A stretch of 9,357 nt of DNA from an uncultured Lachnospiraceae bacterium (GCA_902797705.1 CADBTX010000020.1:1-9357), one strand, 5' to 3'; positions 1 to 7,288 are shown, numbered from the stretch's first letter. Numbers and translations: made by a program. The notes: a model not told the origin generated them from the letters alone.

Positions 1-486
1 AATGAGGTCATAACGAGATTCAAGACTGCCAAGGAATGGCTTGAAGGAAACGATTATACGGTCCGCAACCAGTTCCTTGTATTTCTTCAGGGTGAAAATG
101 ATGTGATAGAAGGGATCCCCAGTGAGCAGTATCTGACGGATATAAATGTTTTCTCCACAAGAATGTTCGTTTCCGGCATAGACAAGTTCTTGATGATAAG
201 GATAGGGGGAGAAAAGGGAGCTCACGATGCCTTTAAGAGGATAGCGGATCTTCAGACGGAACTTTGCCGGACGGACCCGAGATTCGTGCTGGTGTCCACC
301 CTGTTATCGGGAGTGGGGGACGACCACATGACAGACAGATATCATTACGATCAGGGAGTATTGAATCTCCTTGGAGAGGATGCGGGGCGAAACGGTGCAT
401 ATTTTGCCATGAACCGCAAGGATCCTGTGATAAAGGATTTCAGCACAGGAGAGATGTACGAGCCAATGAGCTATGAAGGGATATGA
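1..486 (+). CDS. SGNH hydrolase, sialate O-acetylesterase-like (C-terminal part)
   Basis: The gene enters from the left edge, and 161 residues are visible up to the TGA at 484-486. It shows two signatures of the SASA/DUF303 carbohydrate esterase group of SGNH hydrolases. One is the FLQGEND block at about visible residues 28-34, like the family's W-x-QGE-x-D. The other is a D-x-x-H near the end (DRYH, residues 112-115) followed by YDQGVLNLLGEDAG, which fits the catalytic Asp/His block and the helix after it. The catalytic serine block would lie upstream of the window. Enzymes of this group remove O-acetyl groups from sugars. Next to glycosyltransferases it may edit acetylation of the polymer, but substrate and location are inference, since any signal peptide would be out of view. 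Its stop is one base before the next gene's preferred start, so it is probably in the same operon. Hydrolase fold is fairly sure; exact specificity is unknown. Confidence 0.75.
   Translation, partial: NEVITRFKTAKEWLEGNDYTVRNQFLVFLQGENDVIEGIPSEQYLTDINVFSTRMFVSGIDKFLMIRIGGEKGAHDAFKRIADLQTELCRTDPRFVLVSTLLSGVGDDHMTDRYHYDQGVLNLLGEDAGRNGAYFAMNRKDPVIKDFSTGEMYEPMSYEGI
475..480 (+). promoter_or_regulatory. Ribosome binding site deciding the start of the 488 glycosyltransferase
   Basis: GAAGGG lies 7 bases before the ATG at 488 and supports that start over the in-frame ATG at 473. The 473 start would overlap the upstream hydrolase and would put this Shine-Dalgarno inside its own coding sequence. Confidence 0.6.
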
Positions 487-487
487 T

Positions 488-1273
488 ATGGGAAAAGACA
501 GGATTCTATTATTTATTCCGGCCTATAACTGTGAAAAGCAGATAACCAGGGTTTTGTACCAGCTTGACGCCGGCATGACGGACTATATCGAAGAGGTCAT
601 CGTCATCAATAACAGGAGCACGGACGGCACGGAGGAAGCCGTGCTGAAGTATAAGGAGTCCCATAAGGGGATGAACCTGAAGCTCTTTAGAAATGATGAG
701 AATTACGGCCTCGGAGGCTCCCAGAAGGTGGCCTTTGAATACGCTATAAAGAACGGCTTCGACTATGTGGTGATGCTTCACGGAGACGACCAGGGTAATA
801 TATGGGACTTTCTCCCGGTGTTCCAGAGGAAGATCTACAGATATTACGACTGCGTCCTCGGCGCCAGGTTCATGAGGGGAAGCACCCTTCACGGCTATTC
901 CCTTATCCGGACTCTGGGAAACATCGTCTACGATTTTCTGTTTGCGGCGGTCATAGGCCAGAGAGTATTTGACCTTGGGAGCGGCCTCAACATGTATGAT
1001 GTATCCATGCTGAAGGACAGGTTTTACTTTAAGTTCCCGGATAACCTTATGTTCAATTACTGCATGGTCATGGCATTGCAGTACTATAACCAGACCTGCA
1101 GGTTTTACCCCATATCCTGGAGGGAAACGGATCAGGTCTCAAATGTGAAGCTTGGAAATCAGGCTGTTAAGGTGCTGAAGATGCTCATGTCCTACGCTTC
1201 ATCCCCCTCCTCCATCACGGGAGAATACAGGGACAGGGAGATAAGCGCCTATACCTATGAGGAGATCAAATGA
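488..1273 (+). CDS. Family 2 glycosyltransferase, DPM1-like
   Basis: Counting from the ATG at 488 gives 261 residues, a full single GT-A domain. Visible motifs in order are the nucleotide-binding strand LLFIPAYNCE (7-16), VINNRSTDGT (39-48), NYGLGGS (72-78), and the metal-binding acidic motif HGDDQG (98-103) after a VVML strand. GARFM (126-130) and GSGLNMY (164-170) follow. This order matches polyprenyl-phosphate mannose/glucose synthase-like (DPM1/DPG) enzymes, which transfer a sugar from a nucleotide donor to a lipid phosphate or an early acceptor. There is no obvious C-terminal membrane segment, so it probably works at the inner face of the membrane. An in-frame ATG at 473 is possible but less likely. 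Its last four bases overlap the start of the membrane protein at 1270, which has its own GAGGAG site, implying coupled expression. The family is clear; donor sugar and acceptor are not visible. Confidence 0.88.
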   Translation: MGKDRILLFIPAYNCEKQITRVLYQLDAGMTDYIEEVIVINNRSTDGTEEAVLKYKESHKGMNLKLFRNDENYGLGGSQKVAFEYAIKNGFDYVVMLHGDDQGNIWDFLPVFQRKIYRYYDCVLGARFMRGSTLHGYSLIRTLGNIVYDFLFAAVIGQRVFDLGSGLNMYDVSMLKDRFYFKFPDNLMFNYCMVMALQYYNQTCRFYPISWRETDQVSNVKLGNQAVKVLKMLMSYASSPSSITGEYRDREISAYTYEEIK

Positions 1274-2052
1274 GCTTCAGCTTCAGCATAAGCTTTAATA
1301 CAATATCTCTTTCAATGGTACTGCTGCTTTTTTTCGGTGCCCACGCATTTAAGTTCTTAAGGTTCTGGCTGGTTCTGATGGAAGAAAAGAAGCTGTCTTT
1401 TTTTGATATCCTTTTTCTCTATGTCAGGACTACCTTCGTAAATCTGATCATCCCCTTTAAGATCGGGGAACTGTACCGTGTGGCTGCGGTAAAGCATATG
1501 ACAGGGTCGTATAAGACCGGTATCCTCCTCGTGGTGATAGACAGGTTCTTTGATACCCTTGCCCTTTTGACACTGACCCTGCCCTTTGAACTGCTGTACC
1601 TGAGGGGAACGGATCCGGTGCTGCTCATGCTCTTTGCGGCCCTTATACTTCTGCTCATCTCATATCTTTCCTACATGCCCTCCTTCAGATACATGAATAA
1701 ATATATCATCACCTCAAAGAAGTCAAAGAGGGCCATGGTGCTTCTTGATATCCTGGACAAGGCTAATTCCTGGTATCTGTATCTTAAGAAGCTGATAAGA
1801 GGACGGAGCCCTCTCGTGTTTCTGGCATCTCTCTTCGGATGGATACTGGAGTTTTCGGCCCTTAAGATGTTTGCGGCCTCATTCGGCAGAAACTTTGATA
1901 TAGATGCTTTCATACGTTATATAAATTCCCTGCTTTCCGGTGGAAAGGACCCTGTGGGGACAGGGTATAACATCATGGGGATAGTCATATTTGCCATAAT
2001 GACGTTATGCTTTGCCGCTGCAGGCGGGGTAGGAAAAGGAGCCTCAAAATGA
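1270..2052 (+). CDS. Multi-pass membrane protein, LPG-synthase-TM/UPF0104-like
   Basis: 260 residues, strongly hydrophobic. Probable membrane segments lie near 14-36, 44-62, 84-110, 115-135, 180-203 and 233-252. The motif N58-L-I-I-P62-F-K-I-G-E67-L-Y-R70, between the second and third segments, and DRFFD (91-95) resemble the conserved core of the lysylphosphatidylglycerol-synthase transmembrane family (UPF0104, AglD-related). Those proteins are typically around 300 residues or more with more segments. This one is short, and I do not see the usual P-x-x-G-G-x-G-x-x-E-type motif near its end. A flippase or lipid-linked sugar handling role with the neighbouring DPM1-like enzyme is inference. The start has GAGGAG five bases upstream (1259-1264) and shares ATGA with the previous gene. 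Its stop shares ATGA with the next gene, which argues that the short C-terminus is genuine rather than a frameshift. Confidence 0.65.
   Translation: MSFSFSISFNTISLSMVLLLFFGAHAFKFLRFWLVLMEEKKLSFFDILFLYVRTTFVNLIIPFKIGELYRVAAVKHMTGSYKTGILLVVIDRFFDTLALLTLTLPFELLYLRGTDPVLLMLFAALILLLISYLSYMPSFRYMNKYIITSKKSKRAMVLLDILDKANSWYLYLKKLIRGRSPLVFLASLFGWILEFSALKMFAASFGRNFDIDAFIRYINSLLSGGKDPVGTGYNIMGIVIFAIMTLCFAAAGGVGKGASK
2036..2041 (+). promoter_or_regulatory. Ribosome binding site deciding the start of the 2049 gene
   Basis: AAGGAG is placed 7 bases before the ATG at 2049. It favours this start over the in-frame ATG at 2007, which lies deep inside the upstream gene and would add 14 residues with no similarity to a natural N-terminus. 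Confidence 0.7.
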
Positions 2053-3485
2053 AAAAGGTTACGGTGATTTATGATGACAGGCAGAGACCCTCTGATGAGA
2101 TAAGGGAGATCACCGGGGAAAAAAGCTTCGGGAAGATCATATACCGGAGATATTCCTTAAAGGACAGATTTGTTTCCGCAGTGTCAGAGGCGGCGGAAAG
2201 GGAGAAGATGGATGTGGAGATGATCTCCTTTTCTTCACCCTTTGAGGATCATCTTGAGAAACTGGATATGAGGAGGGCAGTGCTCCTCTGCTTTTCGGAC
2301 TGCGTCATAAGGGATCCTTCCGAGCTCGCTCTCTTAATAAAAAAAGCGGGTTACTGCGAAGAGGATTTCAGGATAATGGCAGGGGACAGTGTGGCTGCCG
2401 TTATCTTCCGGGATGCGGAGTCCTTTTTAAGGCTTTCCGAAAAGGAGGCAGATGAGATACGGGAGGCGGCTAAAGAGTATGATGAGATACTTTCCATAGC
2501 CTTCAGTTCTGTTTCCGATAAGGAGGCCTTCCTAAGCTTTATCACCGGGGGCTTTGATTCCAGATATTTTAATTCCCTGTCCCATGACTCCTATACGGTG
2601 ACAAAGAGGAGCAGCAATAAGGAAAAGATCTACGCCGAATATAAATTTTACTATCTCCTTCCGGAAAACATGAGGAGCTGGTTTGTACTCCCCTATGAAT
2701 ACAAGGATGAGGGGGAGAGCGCCTCCTACAGGATGCAGCGCTACCACATGACCGACCTTGCCATAAGATATGTTCACGGCGCTATTTCCACGGAGGAATT
2801 TAAGAAGATCCTTGACAGCCTCTTTGTCTTCCTGAAGGACAGGATGACAAAGAGAGTCACCTGGAACGAGTTCTATGAAAAAAGGCGCGAGCTCTACATC
2901 ACAAAGGTGGAAAAGAGGATAGAGGATTTTAAGGCCTGCAGGGAGTTTCAGGAGATAGAGGGCTATATAAAGAGCGGGACTTCCTTTTCGGGAATAGACG
3001 GGATATTAAAGAAGTATGAGGATATTTATGATTCCATGGTGGGGAAGGTAAAGGAGGATCTCCGGAAGACCGTGAGCCACGGGGATCTGTGTTTTTCAAA
3101 CATACTTTATTCCCCGGATGCATCCCTTCTAAGGCTCATAGATCCCAAGGGGGCCCTCGGTGAAGAGGAGCTTTATTCGGATCCTCTGTATGACATAGCG
3201 AAGCTTTCCCACTCTGTCTCCGGGCGCTATGACTTTATGAACAGCGGCCTCTATGAGATAGATATTGAAGAGGATATGAAGCTGAAACTCCGTATTGACG
3301 GGGATGTGCGGGAGTACCGCAGGATATTTGAGGATAAACTGAGACAGGAGAACATTGATGTAAATACGGTGCGGCTCTTTGAGTGCTCGCTTTTCCTTTC
3401 AATGCTTCCCCTTCATACCGACAGACCCCAAAAGGTTCTGGCATTTATTCTGAATGCCATAGACATATTGAGTGAACTTTCTTAA
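2049..3485 (+). CDS. Two-part protein with choline-kinase/APH-like phosphotransferase C-terminal half
   Basis: 478 residues from the ATG at 2049. The C-terminal half has the hallmarks of the aminoglycoside-phosphotransferase/choline kinase fold. These are a candidate N-lobe lysine in TVTKRS (K186), a helix-C glutamate in YAEYKFYYLLP (E197), and a hinge-like strand at YRMQRYHM (227-234). The catalytic loop is HGDLCFSNILY (344-354, Asp346 and Asn351), followed by the metal-binding LIDPKG (D365) and a YDIAKLSHS helix (381-389). Such kinases phosphorylate small hydroxylated molecules such as choline, sugars or amino sugars. Residues 1 to about 165 are not recognised. A hydrophobic strand plus FSDCVIRDPSE (82-92) recalls the acidic loop of GT-A/nucleotidyltransferase folds, but the first-strand glycine-rich signature is absent. 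No signal peptide or membrane segment is visible, so it is probably cytoplasmic. Sitting inside the glycan operon, it may make an activated or phosphate-linked substituent; that is inference. The kinase fold is fairly sure, the substrate unknown. Confidence 0.7.
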   Translation: MKKVTVIYDDRQRPSDEIREITGEKSFGKIIYRRYSLKDRFVSAVSEAAEREKMDVEMISFSSPFEDHLEKLDMRRAVLLCFSDCVIRDPSELALLIKKAGYCEEDFRIMAGDSVAAVIFRDAESFLRLSEKEADEIREAAKEYDEILSIAFSSVSDKEAFLSFITGGFDSRYFNSLSHDSYTVTKRSSNKEKIYAEYKFYYLLPENMRSWFVLPYEYKDEGESASYRMQRYHMTDLAIRYVHGAISTEEFKKILDSLFVFLKDRMTKRVTWNEFYEKRRELYITKVEKRIEDFKACREFQEIEGYIKSGTSFSGIDGILKKYEDIYDSMVGKVKEDLRKTVSHGDLCFSNILYSPDASLLRLIDPKGALGEEELYSDPLYDIAKLSHSVSGRYDFMNSGLYEIDIEEDMKLKLRIDGDVREYRRIFEDKLRQENIDVNTVRLFECSLFLSMLPLHTDRPQKVLAFILNAIDILSELS

Positions 3486-3490
3486 AGCGT

Positions 3491-4846
3491 ATGGATATAA
3501 AGAGTATCAGAACAGGTATTGATAAGATAAGAGACTATGCGGAGAGGAACGGCTTAGAGGCAGCGGCCTTCCGTATCCTGGAGGGAGCAAAGGAATGGGC
3601 CGTGGACAGGGATTATTCCATAGAAGCCGGGATGACAGCCTATGACCGCCTTACTCCCGAGGATAAAAGAAGCGTTTATTTAAGCCTTATAATCCCCGTT
3701 TACAGGCCGGACATGGATGACTTTGCCCATCTTCTGGATTCCGTTATCCGTCAGACCTACAGATATTTTGAAGTGGTCATAGCAGACGGAAGCGAAAACT
3801 CCGATATAGAGAATGTGGTGAAGGCCTATGATGAGGATCCGGATATTGATATAAAGATCAGGTATATCAGGCTTGAAAAAAATCTGGGGATCTCAGGTAA
3901 TACCAATGAGGCTCTACGCAGTGCGGAAGGGGAATATGTGGTATTTCTTGACCATGATGACTTCATTGAGCCGGACGCACTCTCGGAAAGCGTTAAGGCG
4001 ATAGAAAAAGGAGCCTTCATTGTCTATACCGACGAGGATAAATACGACGGCTTAAGGGACAGGTTCGTATGTCCCAACAGGAAGCCGGGATTTGATCTGG
4101 ATCTCCTTCTTTCAAATAATTATATCTGCCATATGCTGACCGTGAAAAAGAGCCTGGTGGAGGAAAGCGGTAATTTAAGGAGCGGATATGACGGAGCTCA
4201 GGACCATGATCTGCTCCTAAGGCTTTCGGAACTGGTACCCGGGGATAAATGGGCCCATGTGCCGAAGATCCTGTACCACTGGAGGATGACGGATTCCTCC
4301 ACTTCCCTGAACCCGGGCAGCAAGAGCTACGCATATGAGAACGGGAAAAAAGCTGTGGAGGACTATCTTAAGAGAAGGGGGATAAATGCTCTGGTCACGG
4401 AGAGTGAGCACAGGGGATTTTTCAGGATCGACTATTCCCCGGCGGAGGTGGAAGGAAAGGATGTCTGTATCTTTGTGGACAGACGGCTCACTGCCCTCAC
4501 CCCGCAGTACGAAAGGATCTTCAGAGGATATTTTGCCAGAGAGGAAGTCGGTATCGTCGGAGCCGCCATCATAGGAAAGTGGGGCAGGACCGTATGCAAC
4601 GGCTATAAAAAGACCCCGGATGGAAGAAAAGAACCGGAGTATGGTAAAATAGATCACAGATTTTCAGGATATATGCACAGAGCCCACATGATCAGGGAAA
4701 CGGAGGCGGTAAGCCTTCATGCCTTTGCCATAAGGCGTGAGCTCCTCCCCCTTGTGTCAAGGGATGTTTTCACCATGTGTGACAATGTCAGAAAGAAAGG
4801 ATTCAGTGTCATCACCGATCCTAATATCGTATTCAGGCTTAAATGA
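3491..4846 (+). CDS. Family 2 glycosyltransferase with degenerate second GT-A module
   Basis: 451 residues. After an N-terminal helical stretch (1-60), a complete GT2 catalytic domain runs from about 63 to 300. It has SLIIPVYRPD (65-74), VVIADGSENSD (95-105), NLGISGNTNEAL (131-142), the DxD-like FLDHDD (152-157), YTDEDKYD (179-186), the catalytic-base region AQDHDLLLRL (236-245) and LYHWRMTDSST (261-271). This is the COG0463/COG1216 group seen in O-antigen and capsule loci. Residues about 325-450 look like a shrunken second module. IFVDRRLT (327-334) sits where a working copy would have an NDDT-type motif, EVGIVGA (352-358) follows, and HAFAIRREL (410-418) resembles the later GACxxxRRE strand. 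That second part probably does not catalyse. It begins 5 bases after the kinase gene with only a weak site (TAAAG), so coupling to upstream translation is likely. The stop overlaps the next GT start. Donor and acceptor cannot be told. Confidence 0.88.
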   Translation: MDIKSIRTGIDKIRDYAERNGLEAAAFRILEGAKEWAVDRDYSIEAGMTAYDRLTPEDKRSVYLSLIIPVYRPDMDDFAHLLDSVIRQTYRYFEVVIADGSENSDIENVVKAYDEDPDIDIKIRYIRLEKNLGISGNTNEALRSAEGEYVVFLDHDDFIEPDALSESVKAIEKGAFIVYTDEDKYDGLRDRFVCPNRKPGFDLDLLLSNNYICHMLTVKKSLVEESGNLRSGYDGAQDHDLLLRLSELVPGDKWAHVPKILYHWRMTDSSTSLNPGSKSYAYENGKKAVEDYLKRRGINALVTESEHRGFFRIDYSPAEVEGKDVCIFVDRRLTALTPQYERIFRGYFAREEVGIVGAAIIGKWGRTVCNGYKKTPDGRKEPEYGKIDHRFSGYMHRAHMIRETEAVSLHAFAIRRELLPLVSRDVFTMCDNVRKKGFSVITDPNIVFRLK

Positions 4847-5799
4847 AAGAAGTAACAGTAATCATCCCGAATTACATGGGAGAAAAATTCATAGGGGACT
4901 GTCTCAGGAGTCTGGAAGCCCAGAGCTATACGGATTTTGACGTGATCATGGTGGATAATGACTCTGAGGACGGAAGCATCGAACTCGTGAAAAGGGATTT
5001 TCCCCGGGTGGAGATAATAAGCCTCGAGGATAATTTCGGCTTTTCAAGGGCGGTGAATGAGGGGATAAAGAAAAGCGTCACACCCTTTGTACTCCTCTTA
5101 AATAACGATACGAAGGCGGACAGATGCTTTGTGGAAAAGATGCTTTCAGCCATAAAGAGGGATGAGAGGATTTTTTCCGTGTCTGCGAAAATGCTGCAGA
5201 TGATGGCTCCCCATAAGATCGACGGGGCAGGGGATCTCTACAGCGTATTCGGCTGGGCCTTTGCAAGGGGAAAGGACAGAAGCGCATCCCGTTATACGAA
5301 GAGATGCGATATCTTTGCTTCCTGCGGAGGGGCCGCCATTTACAGAAGGAGCATATTGGACGAGATAGGCTGGTTTGACGAATTCCACTTTGCCTATCTG
5401 GAAGACATTGACATCGGCTACCGCGCGCGGATAATGGGCTACAGGAATGTGTATGAGCCTGAGGCGGTGGTGTACCACTACGGAAGCGGGGTGTCGGGCT
5501 CCAGATATAATGATTTCAAGGTCAGGCTTTCCGCCAGGAACAACATGTACATAATAATGAAGAACATGCCCTGGCCCCAGATACTCTTAAATCTCCCCTT
5601 CCTTATCTTCGGATTCGGGGTAAAGGCCCTCTTCTTTATCTGTAAGGGCCACGGGAGAGCGTATCTCTCCGGCATCAAAAGAGGCTATCTTCTTTGCAGG
5701 GAGGGCAGGAAATATCCCTACTCTCCGGCAAATTTCGGTAATTATGTGCGTATTCAGCTGGAGCTTTTGCTGAATGCAGTAAAAAGGATATTTGAATGA
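4843..5799 (+). CDS. Family 2 glycosyltransferase, WbbL/COG1216-type
   Basis: 318 residues with the ordered motifs of the rhamnosyltransferase-like COG1216 group. They are VTVIIPNYMGEKFI (4-17), VDNDSEDGS (37-45), NFGFSRAVNEGI (64-75), the metal-binding LLLNNDT (84-90), the acceptor-side SCGGAAIYRRS (160-170), and WFDEFHFAYLEDIDIGYR (177-194) containing the ED pair of the catalytic base region. RNN (232-234) comes before a hydrophobic stretch at about 244-267. That stretch may anchor the protein at the inner membrane face, where it would extend the lipid-linked oligosaccharide. Rhamnose transfer is common in this group, but no dTDP-rhamnose genes are in view, so donor identity is open. ATGA overlaps link it to both neighbours. 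Only a weak CAGG lies before the start, suggesting translation re-initiates from the upstream gene. Confidence 0.9.
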   Translation: MKEVTVIIPNYMGEKFIGDCLRSLEAQSYTDFDVIMVDNDSEDGSIELVKRDFPRVEIISLEDNFGFSRAVNEGIKKSVTPFVLLLNNDTKADRCFVEKMLSAIKRDERIFSVSAKMLQMMAPHKIDGAGDLYSVFGWAFARGKDRSASRYTKRCDIFASCGGAAIYRRSILDEIGWFDEFHFAYLEDIDIGYRARIMGYRNVYEPEAVVYHYGSGVSGSRYNDFKVRLSARNNMYIIMKNMPWPQILLNLPFLIFGFGVKALFFICKGHGRAYLSGIKRGYLLCREGRKYPYSPANFGNYVRIQLELLLNAVKRIFE

Positions 5800-7199
5800 T
5801 AAAGGATAATCAGCGGCTCTTTAACAGGGTCCATGTTCTATTGGATGCCCTTGTTATAGCCCTTTCATATAATGTCGCATATTTTATAAAGTTCCTCTCG
5901 CCCTGGGAGGATACTTCTGTGCTGCACCTCCCCTATTATATGTATATGGAGGCGCTGCCTTTTCTCATAGCGGGATATCTCTTTCTCTATTATGAGTTCA
6001 ATCTCTACAATTCCAAGCGGGCTTCCGGAAGAGCAAGGGAATTCTATAACATAGTAAAGGCCAATACCGTTGGTATGGTGATCTTCATAGTCGTGCTCTA
6101 TCTTATCAGGCAGGCCCACTTCTCCAGACGGATGATCTTTTATTTCTATATCGTGAACATCATTCTGGAGACTGTGTTCCGGAATATGGTGCGATATTTT
6201 CTCCGCTTTATACGCAAGAAGCGTTTTAATCTGAAATACGTGCTGCTCATCGGCTATTCAAAGGCCGCCATGAGCTATATCAATAAGCTCAGACTCAATC
6301 CCCAGTGGGGTTATGTGATCCGGGGCATACTGGATGACAAGGTGGAAGCAGGCACGGTCTATAAGGGCATCAAGGTGCTGGGGACCATTGCGAACCTGGA
6401 GTACATCCTTCCGGAAAACAAGCTGGATGAGATCGCCATCACCCTGAGCCTTGACGAATACGGAAAGCTTGAGGACATAGTGAGCCAGTGTGAAAAGTCT
6501 GGAGTCCATACCCAGTTTATCCCGGATTATAACGATGTGATCCCCTCAAGGCCCTATATGGAGGATCTGGACGGTCTTCCCGTTATCAATATCAGGCATG
6601 TCCCTCTTACAAACTCGCTGAACATGCTTTCAAAGAGGATAGTGGATGTGGTGGGAGCCATTTTTATGCTGGTGATATTTTCTCCCGTGATGCTGATATC
6701 CGCAATACTTATAAAGCTCACATCCCCGGGGCCCGTGATCTTTTCTCAGGAGAGGGTGGGGCTTCACAACCGTTCCTTCCAGATGTATAAATTCAGGACA
6801 ATGGTTGTCCAGGATCCGGATGAAGAGGAGAAGGGCTGGACTACAAGAAATGATCCCAGAGTCACTAAGGTGGGGAGGATTTTAAGGATGACCAGCATGG
6901 ATGAGCTTCCCCAGATCTTTAATATCTTAAGGGGAGACATGAGCCTCGTTGGACCGAGACCCGAGAGGCCCCAGTTTGTGGAGGAATTTAAGGAGAAGAT
7001 CCCTAGATACATGATAAAGCACCAGGTGCGTCCGGGACTTACCGGCTGGGCCCAGGTGAACGGGTTAAGAGGGGACACCTCCATAAAGATGAGAGTGGAG
7101 TATGACCTTTATTACATTGAAAACTGGACCATGAGTTTTGATATAAAGATACTGTTTCTCACCCTTTTCACGGGCTTTGTCAATAAAAATGCCTATTAA
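5796..7199 (+). CDS. Undecaprenyl-phosphate sugar phosphotransferase (initiating enzyme)
   Basis: 467 residues, the normal size of a large polyprenyl glycosylphosphotransferase (WbaP/CpsE/CpsD-like). It has N-terminal membrane segments near 11-33, 49-68, 92-106 and 111-131, then a Rossmann-like central domain starting at KYVLLIGYS (147-155). A membrane hairpin region follows (about 282-308, with Pro297), then the catalytic domain. There the landmarks are SPGPVIFSQERVG (310-322), YKFRTM (331-336), the catalytic Asp-Glu pair in SMDELPQIFNILRGD (367-381, D369/E370), LVGPRPERPQF (384-394) and RPGLTGWAQVNG (412-423). The enzyme moves a sugar-1-phosphate from a nucleotide sugar to undecaprenyl phosphate, the first committed step of the polymer. 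Overall form fits the undecaprenyl-phosphate glucose phosphotransferase subgroup, but galactose or an N-acetyl sugar is possible. AAGGA (5784-5788) precedes the start, which shares ATGA with the GT2 gene. It appears to be the last gene of the upstream block. Confidence 0.93.
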   Translation: MIKDNQRLFNRVHVLLDALVIALSYNVAYFIKFLSPWEDTSVLHLPYYMYMEALPFLIAGYLFLYYEFNLYNSKRASGRAREFYNIVKANTVGMVIFIVVLYLIRQAHFSRRMIFYFYIVNIILETVFRNMVRYFLRFIRKKRFNLKYVLLIGYSKAAMSYINKLRLNPQWGYVIRGILDDKVEAGTVYKGIKVLGTIANLEYILPENKLDEIAITLSLDEYGKLEDIVSQCEKSGVHTQFIPDYNDVIPSRPYMEDLDGLPVINIRHVPLTNSLNMLSKRIVDVVGAIFMLVIFSPVMLISAILIKLTSPGPVIFSQERVGLHNRSFQMYKFRTMVVQDPDEEEKGWTTRNDPRVTKVGRILRMTSMDELPQIFNILRGDMSLVGPRPERPQFVEEFKEKIPRYMIKHQVRPGLTGWAQVNGLRGDTSIKMRVEYDLYYIENWTMSFDIKILFLTLFTGFVNKNAY

Positions 7200-7205
7200 T
7201 GGATT

Positions 7206-7234
7206 TTGACAACGGTTCTTTTTTAGGTTATAGT
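7206..7234 (+). promoter_or_regulatory. Near-consensus housekeeping-sigma promoter
   Basis: A perfect -35 TTGACA (7206-7211) and a -10 TATAGT (7229-7234, five of six bases) are separated by exactly 17 bases in the only sizeable gap of the window. Transcription would begin near 7241, about 50 bases before the LCP start. It lies only six bases after the preceding stop, with no visible terminator between, so read-through from the upstream block may add to its output. Confidence 0.75.
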
Positions 7235-7281
7235 TGATAAGTTGTAGTGAGCGGTAATGCTCGCTGAAAAATATAGATCTC

Positions 7282-7288
7282 GAGGAAG
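7282..7288 (+). promoter_or_regulatory. Ribosome binding site deciding the LCP start
   Basis: GAGGAAG sits about 4-6 bases before the ATG at 7293. The in-frame ATG at 7257 has no comparable site and would add 12 residues ahead of the basic N-terminus, so 7293 is preferred. Confidence 0.75.

Noticed and set aside
1567..1572. TTGACA inside the membrane protein gene as a promoter
   Set aside because: No -10-like hexamer at 16-18 bases downstream; it is coding sequence.
2007..2048. Upstream in-frame ATG for the kinase-like gene
   Set aside because: It would overlap the membrane protein by 46 bases. The ATG at 2049 has AAGGAG and the same ATGA overlap seen at other junctions.
2000..2060. Frameshift truncating the UPF0104-like gene
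   Set aside because: The stop forms a neat ATGA overlap with a well-sited downstream start, and no hydrophobic continuation is seen in the other frames after 2052.
2812..2817. TTGACA inside the kinase-like gene as a promoter
   Set aside because: No matching -10 at the right spacing; it is coding sequence.
4217..4657. 146-codon minus-strand open frame opposite the 3491 glycosyltransferase
   Set aside because: Low-complexity, proline/serine-rich translation with no motifs, in shadow of a well-supported gene.
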